NCBI GenBank assembly: GCA_902489215.1
Contig: CABTZE010000002.1
Span: 1 to 50,111, forward strand
Source of the DNA: an uncultured Brevibacterium sp.
GTDB taxonomy: Bacteria; Actinomycetota; Actinomycetes; Actinomycetales; Brevibacteriaceae
Direction: 5' to 3'
Length of the DNA stretch: 50,111 nt
Of this stretch, positions 31,523 through 38,729 are shown in pieces. Numbering within the stretch: position 1 is the first letter of the stretch; every line of letters begins with the position of its first letter. Below the pieces are notes generated by a model. The model was not told the origin of the DNA, ran no database searches, and saw nothing but the letters and a program-made list of their open reading frames with translations. Position numbers and translations under genes: made by a program.

Positions 31523-31661
31523 TTGGACCTAAGACCCCGTCCGACCGTGCCCTGGCACCGGGGAAGTGTGTCAGGACCCCGTGGCTTTGGAATCGGGGAA
31601 GTATTCCAAAACCCTTGTCTTCGGTCGGGCGGAGTCTTCGGACCAACAATCAGAAGACTCC
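31523..31661 (-). promoter_or_regulatory. Structured mraZ-rsmH leader with competing hairpins
   Basis: On the minus strand the final mraZ codons (31653-31661) can pair perfectly over nine bases with 31631-31639. The longer segment 31622-31646 can instead pair with 31523-31547 (21 of 25 Watson-Crick pairs plus one G-U). The two structures share 31631-31639 and exclude each other. Inside the long stem an 8-bp perfect hairpin (31586-31593 with 31603-31610) and a direct repeat CGGGGAAGT (31559-31567, 31594-31602) are seen. The layout resembles an attenuator but has no T run. Confidence 0.6.
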
Positions 31662-32081
31662 GGGAATCACCTCGTCGGTGCGGTCGGCGAATCCCTGTTC
31701 GGTGTCTGCGAGGTATTCCTCCCACAGGGCCGAATCCCAGATCTCAGCACGGTTTCCCATGCCGATCACTGCGACATCGCGGTCAAGTGATGCGTACCGG
31801 CGCAGAATCTGCGGAATGGTGAACCGCCCCTGCTTATCCGGCTGCTCGGCCGAAGCTCCGGAGAGAAACACGCGGAGGTAGTCCCTGGCGTCCTTGCTCG
31901 TCATGGGAGCGGCGCGAAGCTGCTCGTGGACGGTTTCGAACTCCCGGGTCGAGAACAGGGTGAGACAGCGCTCTTGACCCCGGGTGATGACCAGGCCCCC
32001 AGCCAGTTCCTCACGAAACTTTGCGGGCAGGAGAAGACGACCTTTGTCATCGAGTCGCTGGAAATGCGTACCGAGGAACAT
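31650..32081 (-). CDS. mraZ: Transcriptional regulator MraZ
   Basis: DNA-binding regulator that heads the dcw cluster and represses it in bacteria where it has been studied. The protein has 143 residues with two SpoVT/AbrB-like halves, each bearing the DxxxR signature: [16 protein letters not shown] near residue 10 and [16 protein letters not shown] near 80. Family proteins form ring oligomers that read tandem GTGGG-type boxes. GGGGTGAG precedes the ATG. Its promoter region carries three such boxes exactly 10 bp apart, so autoregulation is expected. Confidence 0.97.
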   Translation of the reverse strand: MFLGTHFQRLDDKGRLLLPAKFREELAGGLVITRGQERCLTLFSTREFETVHEQLRAAPMTSKDARDYLRVFLSGASAEQPDKQGRFTIPQILRRYASLDRDVAVIGMGNRAEIWDSALWEEYLADTEQGFADRTDEVIPGVF

Positions 32082-32120
32082 GTCGTCTCACCCCTTTCGA
32101 AGCCACTCGACTCCGATGTG

Positions 32121-32146
32121 CCCCACTATACTCCACTTTCCCCCAC
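32121..32146 (-). promoter_or_regulatory. MraZ box array in the mraZ promoter
   Basis: On the minus strand GTGGGG (32121-32126), GTGGAG (32131-32136) and GTGGGG (32141-32146) recur at exactly 10-bp spacing, the layout of known MraZ operators; a further in-phase GTGG lies at 32103-32106. A possible -10 TATAGT (32125-32130) with GGGACA 18 bp upstream overlaps the array, so bound MraZ would block this promoter. Confidence 0.75.
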
Positions 32147-32205
32147 TATGTCCCCTTCAAGAGGGAAATACCCGTCAACAATCTGCGTTTCCCCTGGTCA
32201 CAGAG

Positions 32206-32410
32206 GTGGTAGAAAGTGGGGCGGCCAGACCAAAGAGGGCCGAAAAAGCCAACTCAACCGGCACCTCGGGAGAAGAAAACCCGCGAAAAACACGCCAAAA
32301 CACCCCCGCGGAGGGCCTCGGGGAGGAAAGTGGTGGCGCGTGGGGAGGAAAGTGGAGTGACCCGATGGAGGGAAGTGGGGTGAAAAGTGGAGCGGCCTTC
32401 GGCTGTGGGG
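32206..32410 (+). promoter_or_regulatory. GTGG repeat cluster upstream of the moxR operon (candidate MraZ boxes)
   Basis: Plus-strand GTGG cores begin at 32206, 32216, 32330, 32340, 32352, 32375, 32387 and 32405. Spacings are mostly 10 or 12 bp, and five are preceded by AA or AAA (AAAGTGG). The stretch between (32222-32320) is A-rich then GC-rich with no gene. The 333 bp between mraZ and moxR contain no credible coding sequence. Confidence 0.55.
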
Positions 32411-32414
32411 CAGA

Positions 32415-33377
32415 ATGGAGCGCATGACGACACCAGCGCCCGAAGACATTCAGCACTACGGAGAAATCGCCTCGCGACTGACAACCGCGGTCAGTTCAGT
32501 CCTGGACGGCAAGGCCGACACTGTTCGCCTGGCCATCACATCGCTGTTCGCGGGCGGCCACCTGCTGCTGGAAGACGTTCCCGGCGTCGGCAAGACCCTG
32601 CTGGCCAAAGCGCTCAGCCGCTCGGTCGGCGGCAGCGTGCGCCGCATCCAGTTCACTCCGGACCTGCTGCCGTCGGATGTTTTGGGCGTCAACCTGTTCA
32701 ATCAGGAGACCCGCCAGTTCGAATTCCGAGCCGGCCCGATCTTCTCGAACATCGTCATCGCCGATGAAATCAACCGCGCCTCCCCCAAAACCCAGTCAGC
32801 TCTGCTGGAGGCCATGGCCGAATCTCAGGCGACCATCGACGGGACCACGTACCTCATGCCCGACCCGTTCATGGTCGTGGCAACCCAGAACCCCATTGAA
32901 ATGGAGGGCACCTACGCCCTGCCGGAAGCCCAGCGCGACCGTTTCCTCATGCGCACTTCGGTGGGCTACCCCTCGCTGGCGGACGAGGTCTCGATGCTCG
33001 GCTCACACGTGGGCCCCGATCCGCTCGACCAGCTTGCGGCCGTAACGACAACCGAGGAGCTCACGGCACTGCGCCAGGCGGTTGCGGCTCTCCCGGCGAC
33101 CGATGAGCTGCGCACCTACATCGTGGGCCTGGTCAACGAAACGCGCAGCGACGCTTCCATCCGCATGGGCGTTTCTCCACGCGGTTCGGTGGCTCTGCTG
33201 CGTGCGGCACAGGCCAATGCGGTGCTTGAGGGCCGCGGCTATGTCACACCGCACGACGTGCAGACAATGGCCGTGCCGGTTCTCTCCCACCGCATCATCG
33301 CCCAGGACACCGACGCTCCCGATGTTGCCGAGCAGCTGATCGCCGACATCATCAGGAGGGTGCCGGTTTCGGCATGA
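32415..33377 (+). CDS. MoxR family AAA+ ATPase
   Basis: A 320-residue AAA+ ATPase with chaperone-like function, typically encoded with a DUF58 protein and a transglutaminase. Walker A is DVPGVGKTLLAKAL (about residues 54-67), Walker B IVIADEINRASPKTQSALLEAM (about 113), sensor 1 VVATQNPIEMEGTYALPEAQRDRFLM, and the C-terminal lid carries SPRGSVALLRAAQA. The start could be this ATG or the in-frame ATG at 32424; neither has a well spaced ribosome-binding site. It is divergent from mraZ, an arrangement found in other Micrococcales. It overlaps the DUF58 gene by 4 bp. Confidence 0.94.
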   Translation: MERMTTPAPEDIQHYGEIASRLTTAVSSVLDGKADTVRLAITSLFAGGHLLLEDVPGVGKTLLAKALSRSVGGSVRRIQFTPDLLPSDVLGVNLFNQETRQFEFRAGPIFSNIVIADEINRASPKTQSALLEAMAESQATIDGTTYLMPDPFMVVATQNPIEMEGTYALPEAQRDRFLMRTSVGYPSLADEVSMLGSHVGPDPLDQLAAVTTTEELTALRQAVAALPATDELRTYIVGLVNETRSDASIRMGVSPRGSVALLRAAQANAVLEGRGYVTPHDVQTMAVPVLSHRIIAQDTDAPDVAEQLIADIIRRVPVSA

Positions 33378-34504
33378 GGATCAACACCTCCGGCTGGGTT
33401 TTCGTCATTCTCGGGGCGGCCCTCATCATCGCCGCCTACCGTTTCGGCTTCCCGGGGCTGCTTCCCGTGGGCATCGTGTTCATCGGGCTTGTCGTTTTCA
33501 GCCTGCTCGCAGCACTGCTCACCAGTTCGCAGCTGAGTGCGAAGCTCGTGGCTGATGCACCCGCCCTGGACGGCACCGCAATCACCAAGGTCGGCGATGA
33601 GCTGGTTGTCACGGTGCGCACCGCAAACCGCCTGCCCACTCCCCTGCTGCCCTTTGCTCTCACCCTGCACGCGAAGCCGGGCTTCGGCCCCGATCAGGAT
33701 GCTCAGGTCGGAGCCCTGCCCGCGCGGGGATACGCGGATGTGCAGGCTGTTTTCGTTCCCACTCACCGTGGGATGACCGGGGTTGAGAAGCTGTCGGCCG
33801 CTGTCGCCGGACCGTTTGGTCTGGCCTCCTCAATGCGCACGGTGCCCGGTTCGCTGGATGTTGCCGCAGCCCCGGCCGAGGTGCCGGTCGGCTATCCGCA
33901 GTCTCTGTCGGCTCACCTGTCGCGCATCTCGAGTGACCGCGTGTCACGCGGGCGAGGGACCCGCGACTACTTCACGCGCGAATACTCTCCCGGCGACGAT
34001 CTGCGCCATATTCACTGGAAGACCACGGCCCGCTTGGGCGAACTGGCGGTCCGCCAGGAAGCCGAAGAAGAGCACGCCACCGCGATTGTCGTCCTCGACG
34101 GCGGGCTGCCCGCACCGGCGGAGGGCTCGGCCGATGTCGCCGCCAACGCGCATTTCGAAACGCTGGCTGCTGGCGCGGCTGCAGCGGTGCGCGCCTACTT
34201 CGCCGCCGGCTATGACATCCGTCTGCTGTGCGGAGAAGAGGACATCCGGGTTGAAGCCCGTTCACTTGATCTTCCGCACGCGGAACTGGCGATTGCCAGG
34301 GCCGATGGTCGCAGCGTGCCCCCGGGTGTGCGTCTGCCGCAGAACGTCGAAACGGTCATCGTGTGTGCTGACCGGAGCCGGCTGAACGTGAACGTTCCAG
34401 CCCGCGCCCACGTCTGGGCCGCTGATTCGCTTGAGCTTCCCGGTTCTGGATCCGAACCCGCTGTCCCCAAACGGTGGACGCTGACGGCTGGGAGGGGACG
34501 CTGA
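33374..34504 (+). CDS. DUF58 domain protein
   Basis: A 376-residue membrane-anchored protein of the DUF58 family, the usual partner of MoxR ATPases. Two hydrophobic helices lie at about 8-25 and 32-52, followed by a beta-rich region. The DUF58 core is SRGRGTRDYFTREYSPGDDLRHIHWKTTARLGELAVRQEAEEEHATAIVVLDGG (about residues 190-245), and a von-Willebrand-A-like fold is usual there. Start ATG overlaps moxR (ATGA) and its stop overlaps the next start (TGATG), so the three genes are one translationally coupled operon. Function in this lineage is unproven; the family is linked to envelope or complex assembly. Confidence 0.92.
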   Translation: MRINTSGWVFVILGAALIIAAYRFGFPGLLPVGIVFIGLVVFSLLAALLTSSQLSAKLVADAPALDGTAITKVGDELVVTVRTANRLPTPLLPFALTLHAKPGFGPDQDAQVGALPARGYADVQAVFVPTHRGMTGVEKLSAAVAGPFGLASSMRTVPGSLDVAAAPAEVPVGYPQSLSAHLSRISSDRVSRGRGTRDYFTREYSPGDDLRHIHWKTTARLGELAVRQEAEEEHATAIVVLDGGLPAPAEGSADVAANAHFETLAAGAAAAVRAYFAAGYDIRLLCGEEDIRVEARSLDLPHAELAIARADGRSVPPGVRLPQNVETVIVCADRSRLNVNVPARAHVWAADSLELPGSGSEPAVPKRWTLTAGRGR

Positions 34505-36789
34505 TGCAGATGATCCGCTCTCTCCTCCTGTTTGCCGCGCTGTCGCTGGCGGCCTATGCCACAACCGCCATGTTCTCGGGCCTCGAAATTCTCGTGCCGG
34601 TCATTTCGGTTATCGCCATCACTCTACTGGTCGGCTGGCTGTCCCGGATGGTTCGCAAGGTGGCCGAGTCTGGCCTTACGGTTCTCGTGCAGTTCCTCGC
34701 CGCGAGCTTTGCTGTTCTCTTCATCTGTGTGCCGGATTCGCTCATCGCGGGTGTCCTCCCGGGGCCTTCATCGATTTCTGCCCTCGTGTCATCCGTCAGC
34801 GCCGGCTTTGAGGATGTTGCAACCAAGCAGATTCCGCTGGAGGCCACCGGAGGCCTCATCACAATCTTCACTCTGGGCTTCGGCTTCCTGGCGCTCATCA
34901 TCGACGGCCTGGTTTCAGACCTGCGCATATCGAAGGTCCCCGGTTTCCTGCTTCTGACGGTGTGGGCCTTTCCCGTGTACTTCGCCTCGGTGCACACGGA
35001 GCCGATCCACATGGCCGCCATCAGTGCGGCGTTCATCATCGTCCTCCTCACGGAGTACGCCAGCTCTGTCATCACTGCGCACACCGGTGTGGGCTCGACT
35101 GCCGGTCATGAGAAGCACACGGCCGCAAGCCGACCCGGTGCAGAAGCCCTGCGCCAGCGCGGCGCGGTGGTCGGCCGGGCGAAGAATGGCCTGCGCAGGT
35201 TCCCCGGAACCGCGCTGCTGGCGGGCGCCTTGGCGCTCTTGCTGGGCATTGGCCTGCCGACTGTGCTGCCGGCAATCACAGCGACCCCCCACTATTCCAG
35301 TGAGCGGGCTGAGGATCTCACGATCATCAACCCGTTCCTCACCATCCGCAACGACCTGCAGAACCCCTCCACTGACCCCGTCTTCACCTACACGACAACC
35401 GATCCGGGCGCGGGAGAGCCCATCCGCCTGACCTCGGTGAGCGAGTTCGACGGCGAAGTGTGGAAGCCCGCAGAGTTCCCCCTCAGCCGGTCGCGCACCG
35501 CTGACGGCGGTCTGTCCAATGCGCGCTCACAGGCCCCCGCGGGTGCCCAGCAGAGCACGGAGTTTTCGATCGGCGCACTTGACCAGGCGTATCTGCCGGC
35601 TCCCTTTGCTCCTACGCAGACCCATGATGCGGGCCCGCAGTGGCTGTACGACCCGAAGACCCTCACGATTGTGGGCAGCGGAGTGACATCGCGCGGGCTG
35701 AACTATTCGGTTGACTACCTGTCCGTGCAGCCGACGGCGAAAGAGCTCGACGACGCCGGAGAGAACGCGGGTCGTTCGGCTGACCAGAAGTACACCCAGC
35801 TGCCTGACGATGTCCCTGCGGTCATCACCGACACGGCACGCGAACTCACGGAGGACGCGGATTCGCAGTGGGCGAAGGCCGCTGCCATTCAGGCGTATTT
35901 CCGCGGCGGAGATTTCACCTATTCACTCGAAGCGCCGACTACGGCATCGAGTTCGGCGCTGGCGGACTTCATGCAGCAGAAGAAGGGCTACTGCGTGCAG
36001 TTCTCAGCTGCCATGGCGTCGATGACCCGCTCCCTGGGCATTCCCACGCGAATCGGTGTGGGCTTCACCGCAGGCTCTGAGATCGGCGACGGGGAATATC
36101 AGGTGACTCTAGCCGAAGCTCACGCGTGGCCGGAGCTGTTCTTCGATGGAATCGGCTGGGTTCGCTTCGAGCCGACCCCCGGCGGTCCGGTCGGCGATAT
36201 TCCCGCCTGGACGACTGCTGGAGGGCAGTCAGAAGAACCTCAGGATGAGCCGACGGAAGAGCCGACTTCCGCGACCCCAGAACCGACTCCGGAAGAAACC
36301 GAGGACGCCGGCAGCGAAGAAGACGAAGAGTCCGCTGATCCCGAGGCTGGGTCCGCTGAGGCCGCTGCCCCGATCCCGGCATGGGTGTGGCTGCTCCTGG
36401 GAGCAGTGATCATCATTGCGCTGCTGCTTCTGCCGATGATCGTTCGTACCGTTCAGCGCCGTCGCCGCCTGCGGGCGGGCGCTGCCGGCCTGTGGGACGA
36501 AATCGCCGCGACCGCCGCCGATGCGGGGCTCGGCTTGCGCTCGTCAATGACGGCGCCGGCTGCTGCCGCCGCACTGGCGGAGTACGCGCCTGATAGCGCG
36601 GTTGAACTTGCGAGTGCTGCACGGGCGTCGGACGCGCAGCGCTACGGCAATGCGGATGTTCAGCTGAGCGCAGACGACAGCCGCGGCCTCGTGAGGGATG
36701 TTCACGACGAGCTGTTCGGCCGTCTGTCCGGTCTGCAGCGAGTGCTGAAGACGCTGCTGCCGGCAAGTGTGTTCACGCGGCGCCGATGA
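34504..36789 (+). CDS. Membrane-anchored transglutaminase-like protein (TgpA/DUF4129 type)
   Basis: A 761-residue protein with about six N-terminal membrane helices (residues 1-205, then one near 238-260). A large external region follows, containing a transglutaminase core with the catalytic Cys in KKGYCVQFSAAMASMTRSLGIPTRIGVGF (about residue 497) and His in TLAEAHAWPELFFDGIGWVRFEPTPGG (about 540). An acidic Glu/Pro/Thr linker (575-625), a further membrane helix (about 627-645) and a DUF4129-like cytoplasmic tail complete it. ATG 34504 is selected because GGAGGGG stands seven bases upstream. It is the last gene of the moxR operon. Such proteins probably act on the cell wall or secreted proteins; the substrate is unknown. 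Confidence 0.93.
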   Translation: MQMIRSLLLFAALSLAAYATTAMFSGLEILVPVISVIAITLLVGWLSRMVRKVAESGLTVLVQFLAASFAVLFICVPDSLIAGVLPGPSSISALVSSVSAGFEDVATKQIPLEATGGLITIFTLGFGFLALIIDGLVSDLRISKVPGFLLLTVWAFPVYFASVHTEPIHMAAISAAFIIVLLTEYASSVITAHTGVGSTAGHEKHTAASRPGAEALRQRGAVVGRAKNGLRRFPGTALLAGALALLLGIGLPTVLPAITATPHYSSERAEDLTIINPFLTIRNDLQNPSTDPVFTYTTTDPGAGEPIRLTSVSEFDGEVWKPAEFPLSRSRTADGGLSNARSQAPAGAQQSTEFSIGALDQAYLPAPFAPTQTHDAGPQWLYDPKTLTIVGSGVTSRGLNYSVDYLSVQPTAKELDDAGENAGRSADQKYTQLPDDVPAVITDTARELTEDADSQWAKAAAIQAYFRGGDFTYSLEAPTTASSSALADFMQQKKGYCVQFSAAMASMTRSLGIPTRIGVGFTAGSEIGDGEYQVTLAEAHAWPELFFDGIGWVRFEPTPGGPVGDIPAWTTAGGQSEEPQDEPTEEPTSATPEPTPEETEDAGSEEDEESADPEAGSAEAAAPIPAWVWLLLGAVIIIALLLLPMIVRTVQRRRRLRAGAAGLWDEIAATAADAGLGLRSSMTAPAAAAALAEYAPDSAVELASAARASDAQRYGNADVQLSADDSRGLVRDVHDELFGRLSGLQRVLKTLLPASVFTRRR

Positions 36790-36810
36790 GCACGGCCAGG
36801 CCACAGCGGG

Positions 36811-36937
36811 CGCTCGGACCCGCAGGGTTCTTGACCTGCTGCCATGCAGATGGCGAGGCGTCCGAGCGGACAGGGATCACAGCCGAGCGCTGAACGTGTG
36901 AGGGGCGGTGGAAAACTCCACCGCCCCTCACACGTTT
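36811..36937 (+). ncRNA. Candidate structured 3'UTR or small RNA
   Basis: After the transglutaminase stop, CGCTCGGAC (36811-36819) can pair with GTCCGAGCG (36860-36868). A GCCAT/ATGGC hairpin (36841-36854) is nested inside, and the segment ends at the strong terminator 36893-36937. A 35-codon reading frame that overlaps the upstream stop (36786-36893) has no recognisable product. The RNA call is speculative. Confidence 0.25.
36893..36937 (+). terminator. Strong terminator after the moxR operon
   Basis: A perfect 20-bp stem (36893-36912 with 36917-36936, AAAC loop) ends in TTT and lies between convergent genes, so it may serve both strands. Confidence 0.92.
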
Positions 36938-36946
36938 ATGTTCGCG

Positions 36947-37351
36947 TCAGCCTTCTTGGCGCTTGTCCCAGCGCTCTTCCATACGCTCCATGAAGGACGA
37001 GCGGCGCTTGGGCGCACCCGAGCTTCGAGGTGCTGATCCTGTGCTGGAAGAAGTTACCACGGCATTTTCATCCGGGGTCACGGCGTAGTAGCCGCCGAAG
37101 ACCATGGCAGCGAAGCCGACAACACCGCCGACGGCCGCCAGGGGCATGTCGAAGAAGAACAGTGAGGCGATTGCGGCTGCCAGACCCACAACGAGGATGA
37201 CGATGCCCAAAACCAGGCGGCGCGGCGACAGCCGCAGTGCTGGAGCTTCCTCTGCTGGGCGCGAAATGTTCTGGGCGAAGCTGGGGTCTTCGCTCCGCAG
37301 CTGCTGTTCAAGCTGGTCGAGAAGCTGCTGTTCGTGATCTGAAAGAGCCAT
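36947..37351 (-). CDS. DUF3040 membrane protein
   Basis: A 134-residue small actinobacterial membrane protein. The opening MALSDHEQQLLDQLEQQLRSEDPSFAQ is the DUF3040 hallmark, followed by two membrane helices (about 50-68 and 72-92) and a Ser/Pro-rich then highly basic C terminus (KRRSSFMERMEERWDKRQEG). ATG 37349-37351 is chosen over an upstream in-frame start because the family motif begins there and GGAAG lies upstream. DUF3040 genes commonly lie near the mraZ/dinB region in actinobacteria; the function is unknown. Confidence 0.92.
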   Translation of the reverse strand: MALSDHEQQLLDQLEQQLRSEDPSFAQNISRPAEEAPALRLSPRRLVLGIVILVVGLAAAIASLFFFDMPLAAVGGVVGFAAMVFGGYYAVTPDENAVVTSSSTGSAPRSSGAPKRRSSFMERMEERWDKRQEG

Positions 37352-37443
37352 TGTGTGAACTTCCTGCCCAAAACTTCCTGAAGTCGGTACGACTAATGAT
37401 AGTGCCACATGAGTCTTTGAATTCCATGGGCTTGAAAAAGTCC

Positions 37444-38667
37444 TCATTCCGGGCGAAGCAGCGAGGCGGCAGAGATTGCGCCCTTGCCGAACTTCTTGCG
37501 GATTTCGTCGACCGCGATGTCCGATTCGCGCGTTGACCGGCCACCGCCTTCCAGGGTCTCCTGTCTGCCGACAACCCCGACGGGCTGAAGGTTTGATGCT
37601 GCGACCCCCAGCAGTCTGGCGCCCGTGCGCTTAGCCGCGGCATCCTCTAGAGGCCCGAGAAGAGCCTCGTATACCTCGCCGGTGACATCGGTAGGAGCCG
37701 GCAGGGTGACCGACCGGGTGATGGTGGTGAAGTCGGGCGAGCGGAACTTCAGAGTGACGGTGCCGGCGGCCAGCCCTTCGGCCCGCACTCGGGCGGTCAC
37801 CTTGTCAGCCAGGCGGAGAAGCTCGGTGCGCAGGCGCTCCAGCTGGTAGATGTCGTCGTCGAATGTGCTCTCCGCACTGATCGAATGGTCTTTTGCCCTG
37901 TCGTGCACTGTCCGGTGATCACGACCCTGGGCGTAGCCGACAAGCGCAGGCCCGGCCGAGCCGAGCGTCTTCGCTGCCCACGCCGGTGTCTGGCGGGCCA
38001 GATCGCCGATGGTGCGAATTCCGTAGCGGGACAGGGTTTCGTGCGTGGCGCGTCCAACCCCCGGCAGCGCTGTGACGGGCATCGACTCCATGAACTGAGC
38101 TTCTTTCCCCACCGGCACCACCAGCTGTCCGTTGGGCTTAGCCCGAGCTGACGCAATCTTCGACACGACCATCGCCCTAGACAAGCCTATGGAGGACGGC
38201 AGCCCCGTCTTCTCGGCAATCGTCTGCCGCAGCTGCAGCGCTATCTGCGCGGGACTGCCGAGTCTGCGCACCGCACCGGACACATCGATGTAGCCCTCAT
38301 CGACGCTGACGCGGCTGAAATCGGGGGTCACGTCGCCGACGATGTCGAACACCCGCTGCGAATACTCGGAGTAGACGCCCTTCGTCGGCGCTACGACAGC
38401 CGCGTTCGGGCACAGTGTGAGGGCACGGCCGATCGGCATGGCCGAATGCACTCCGTACTCCCGTGCCTCATAGCTGGCAGAGGCCACCACTCCCCTCTCG
38501 CTGCGACCGCCGACGATGACGGGACGGCCGCCCAGCGAAGGATCGAGGAGGCGCTCAACAGACACGAAGAACGCATCCATGTCCAAGTGGAGAATCGTGC
38601 AGCCGGTGTCGTCATCACCCAGGCCCGTCAGATCACCGCCCGTGCGGTCCAGCTGCTTTCTGCTCAT
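37444..38667 (-). CDS. dinB: DNA polymerase IV (Y-family translesion polymerase)
   Basis: Error-prone polymerase that bypasses lesions. The protein has 407 residues. Motifs are the catalytic ILHLDMDAFFVSVERLLDPSLGGRPVIVGG, SYEAREYGVHSAMPIGRALTLCP, the second catalytic acid in VSVDEGYIDVSGAVRRLG (commonly SIDEAYLD; Gly replaces Ala here), the helix-hairpin-helix LPGVGRATHETLSRYGIRTIGDLA, and the little-finger domain to about 350. ATG 38665-38667 follows an excellent GGAGGG, but that site forms one arm of a 14-bp hairpin (38671-38707). No LexA-type operator was recognised upstream. Confidence 0.96.
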   Translation of the reverse strand: MSRKQLDRTGGDLTGLGDDDTGCTILHLDMDAFFVSVERLLDPSLGGRPVIVGGRSERGVVASASYEAREYGVHSAMPIGRALTLCPNAAVVAPTKGVYSEYSQRVFDIVGDVTPDFSRVSVDEGYIDVSGAVRRLGSPAQIALQLRQTIAEKTGLPSSIGLSRAMVVSKIASARAKPNGQLVVPVGKEAQFMESMPVTALPGVGRATHETLSRYGIRTIGDLARQTPAWAAKTLGSAGPALVGYAQGRDHRTVHDRAKDHSISAESTFDDDIYQLERLRTELLRLADKVTARVRAEGLAAGTVTLKFRSPDFTTITRSVTLPAPTDVTGEVYEALLGPLEDAAAKRTGARLLGVAASNLQPVGVVGRQETLEGGGRSTRESDIAVDEIRKKFGKGAISAASLLRPE

Positions 38668-38670
38668 GTT

Positions 38671-38707
38671 CCCTCCTCGGCCCCATCGTACGCGGGGCCG
38701 AGGAGGG
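38671..38707 (-). terminator. 14-bp hairpin that includes the dinB ribosome-binding site
   Basis: A perfect 14-bp GC-rich stem (38671-38684 with 38694-38707, nine-base loop) lies 22 bases after the symporter stop. The 3' arm on the minus strand ends in GGAGGG, the dinB Shine-Dalgarno, three bases before the ATG. It may terminate the symporter transcript, mask dinB translation, or both. Confidence 0.7.
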
Positions 38708-38729
38708 AGTGAGGATGCTTGCTGCCCGG

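Noticed and set aside
36786..36893. A 35-codon frame whose ATG overlaps the transglutaminase stop
   Set aside because: There is no recognisable protein pattern, and the segment is better explained as a structured 3' UTR.
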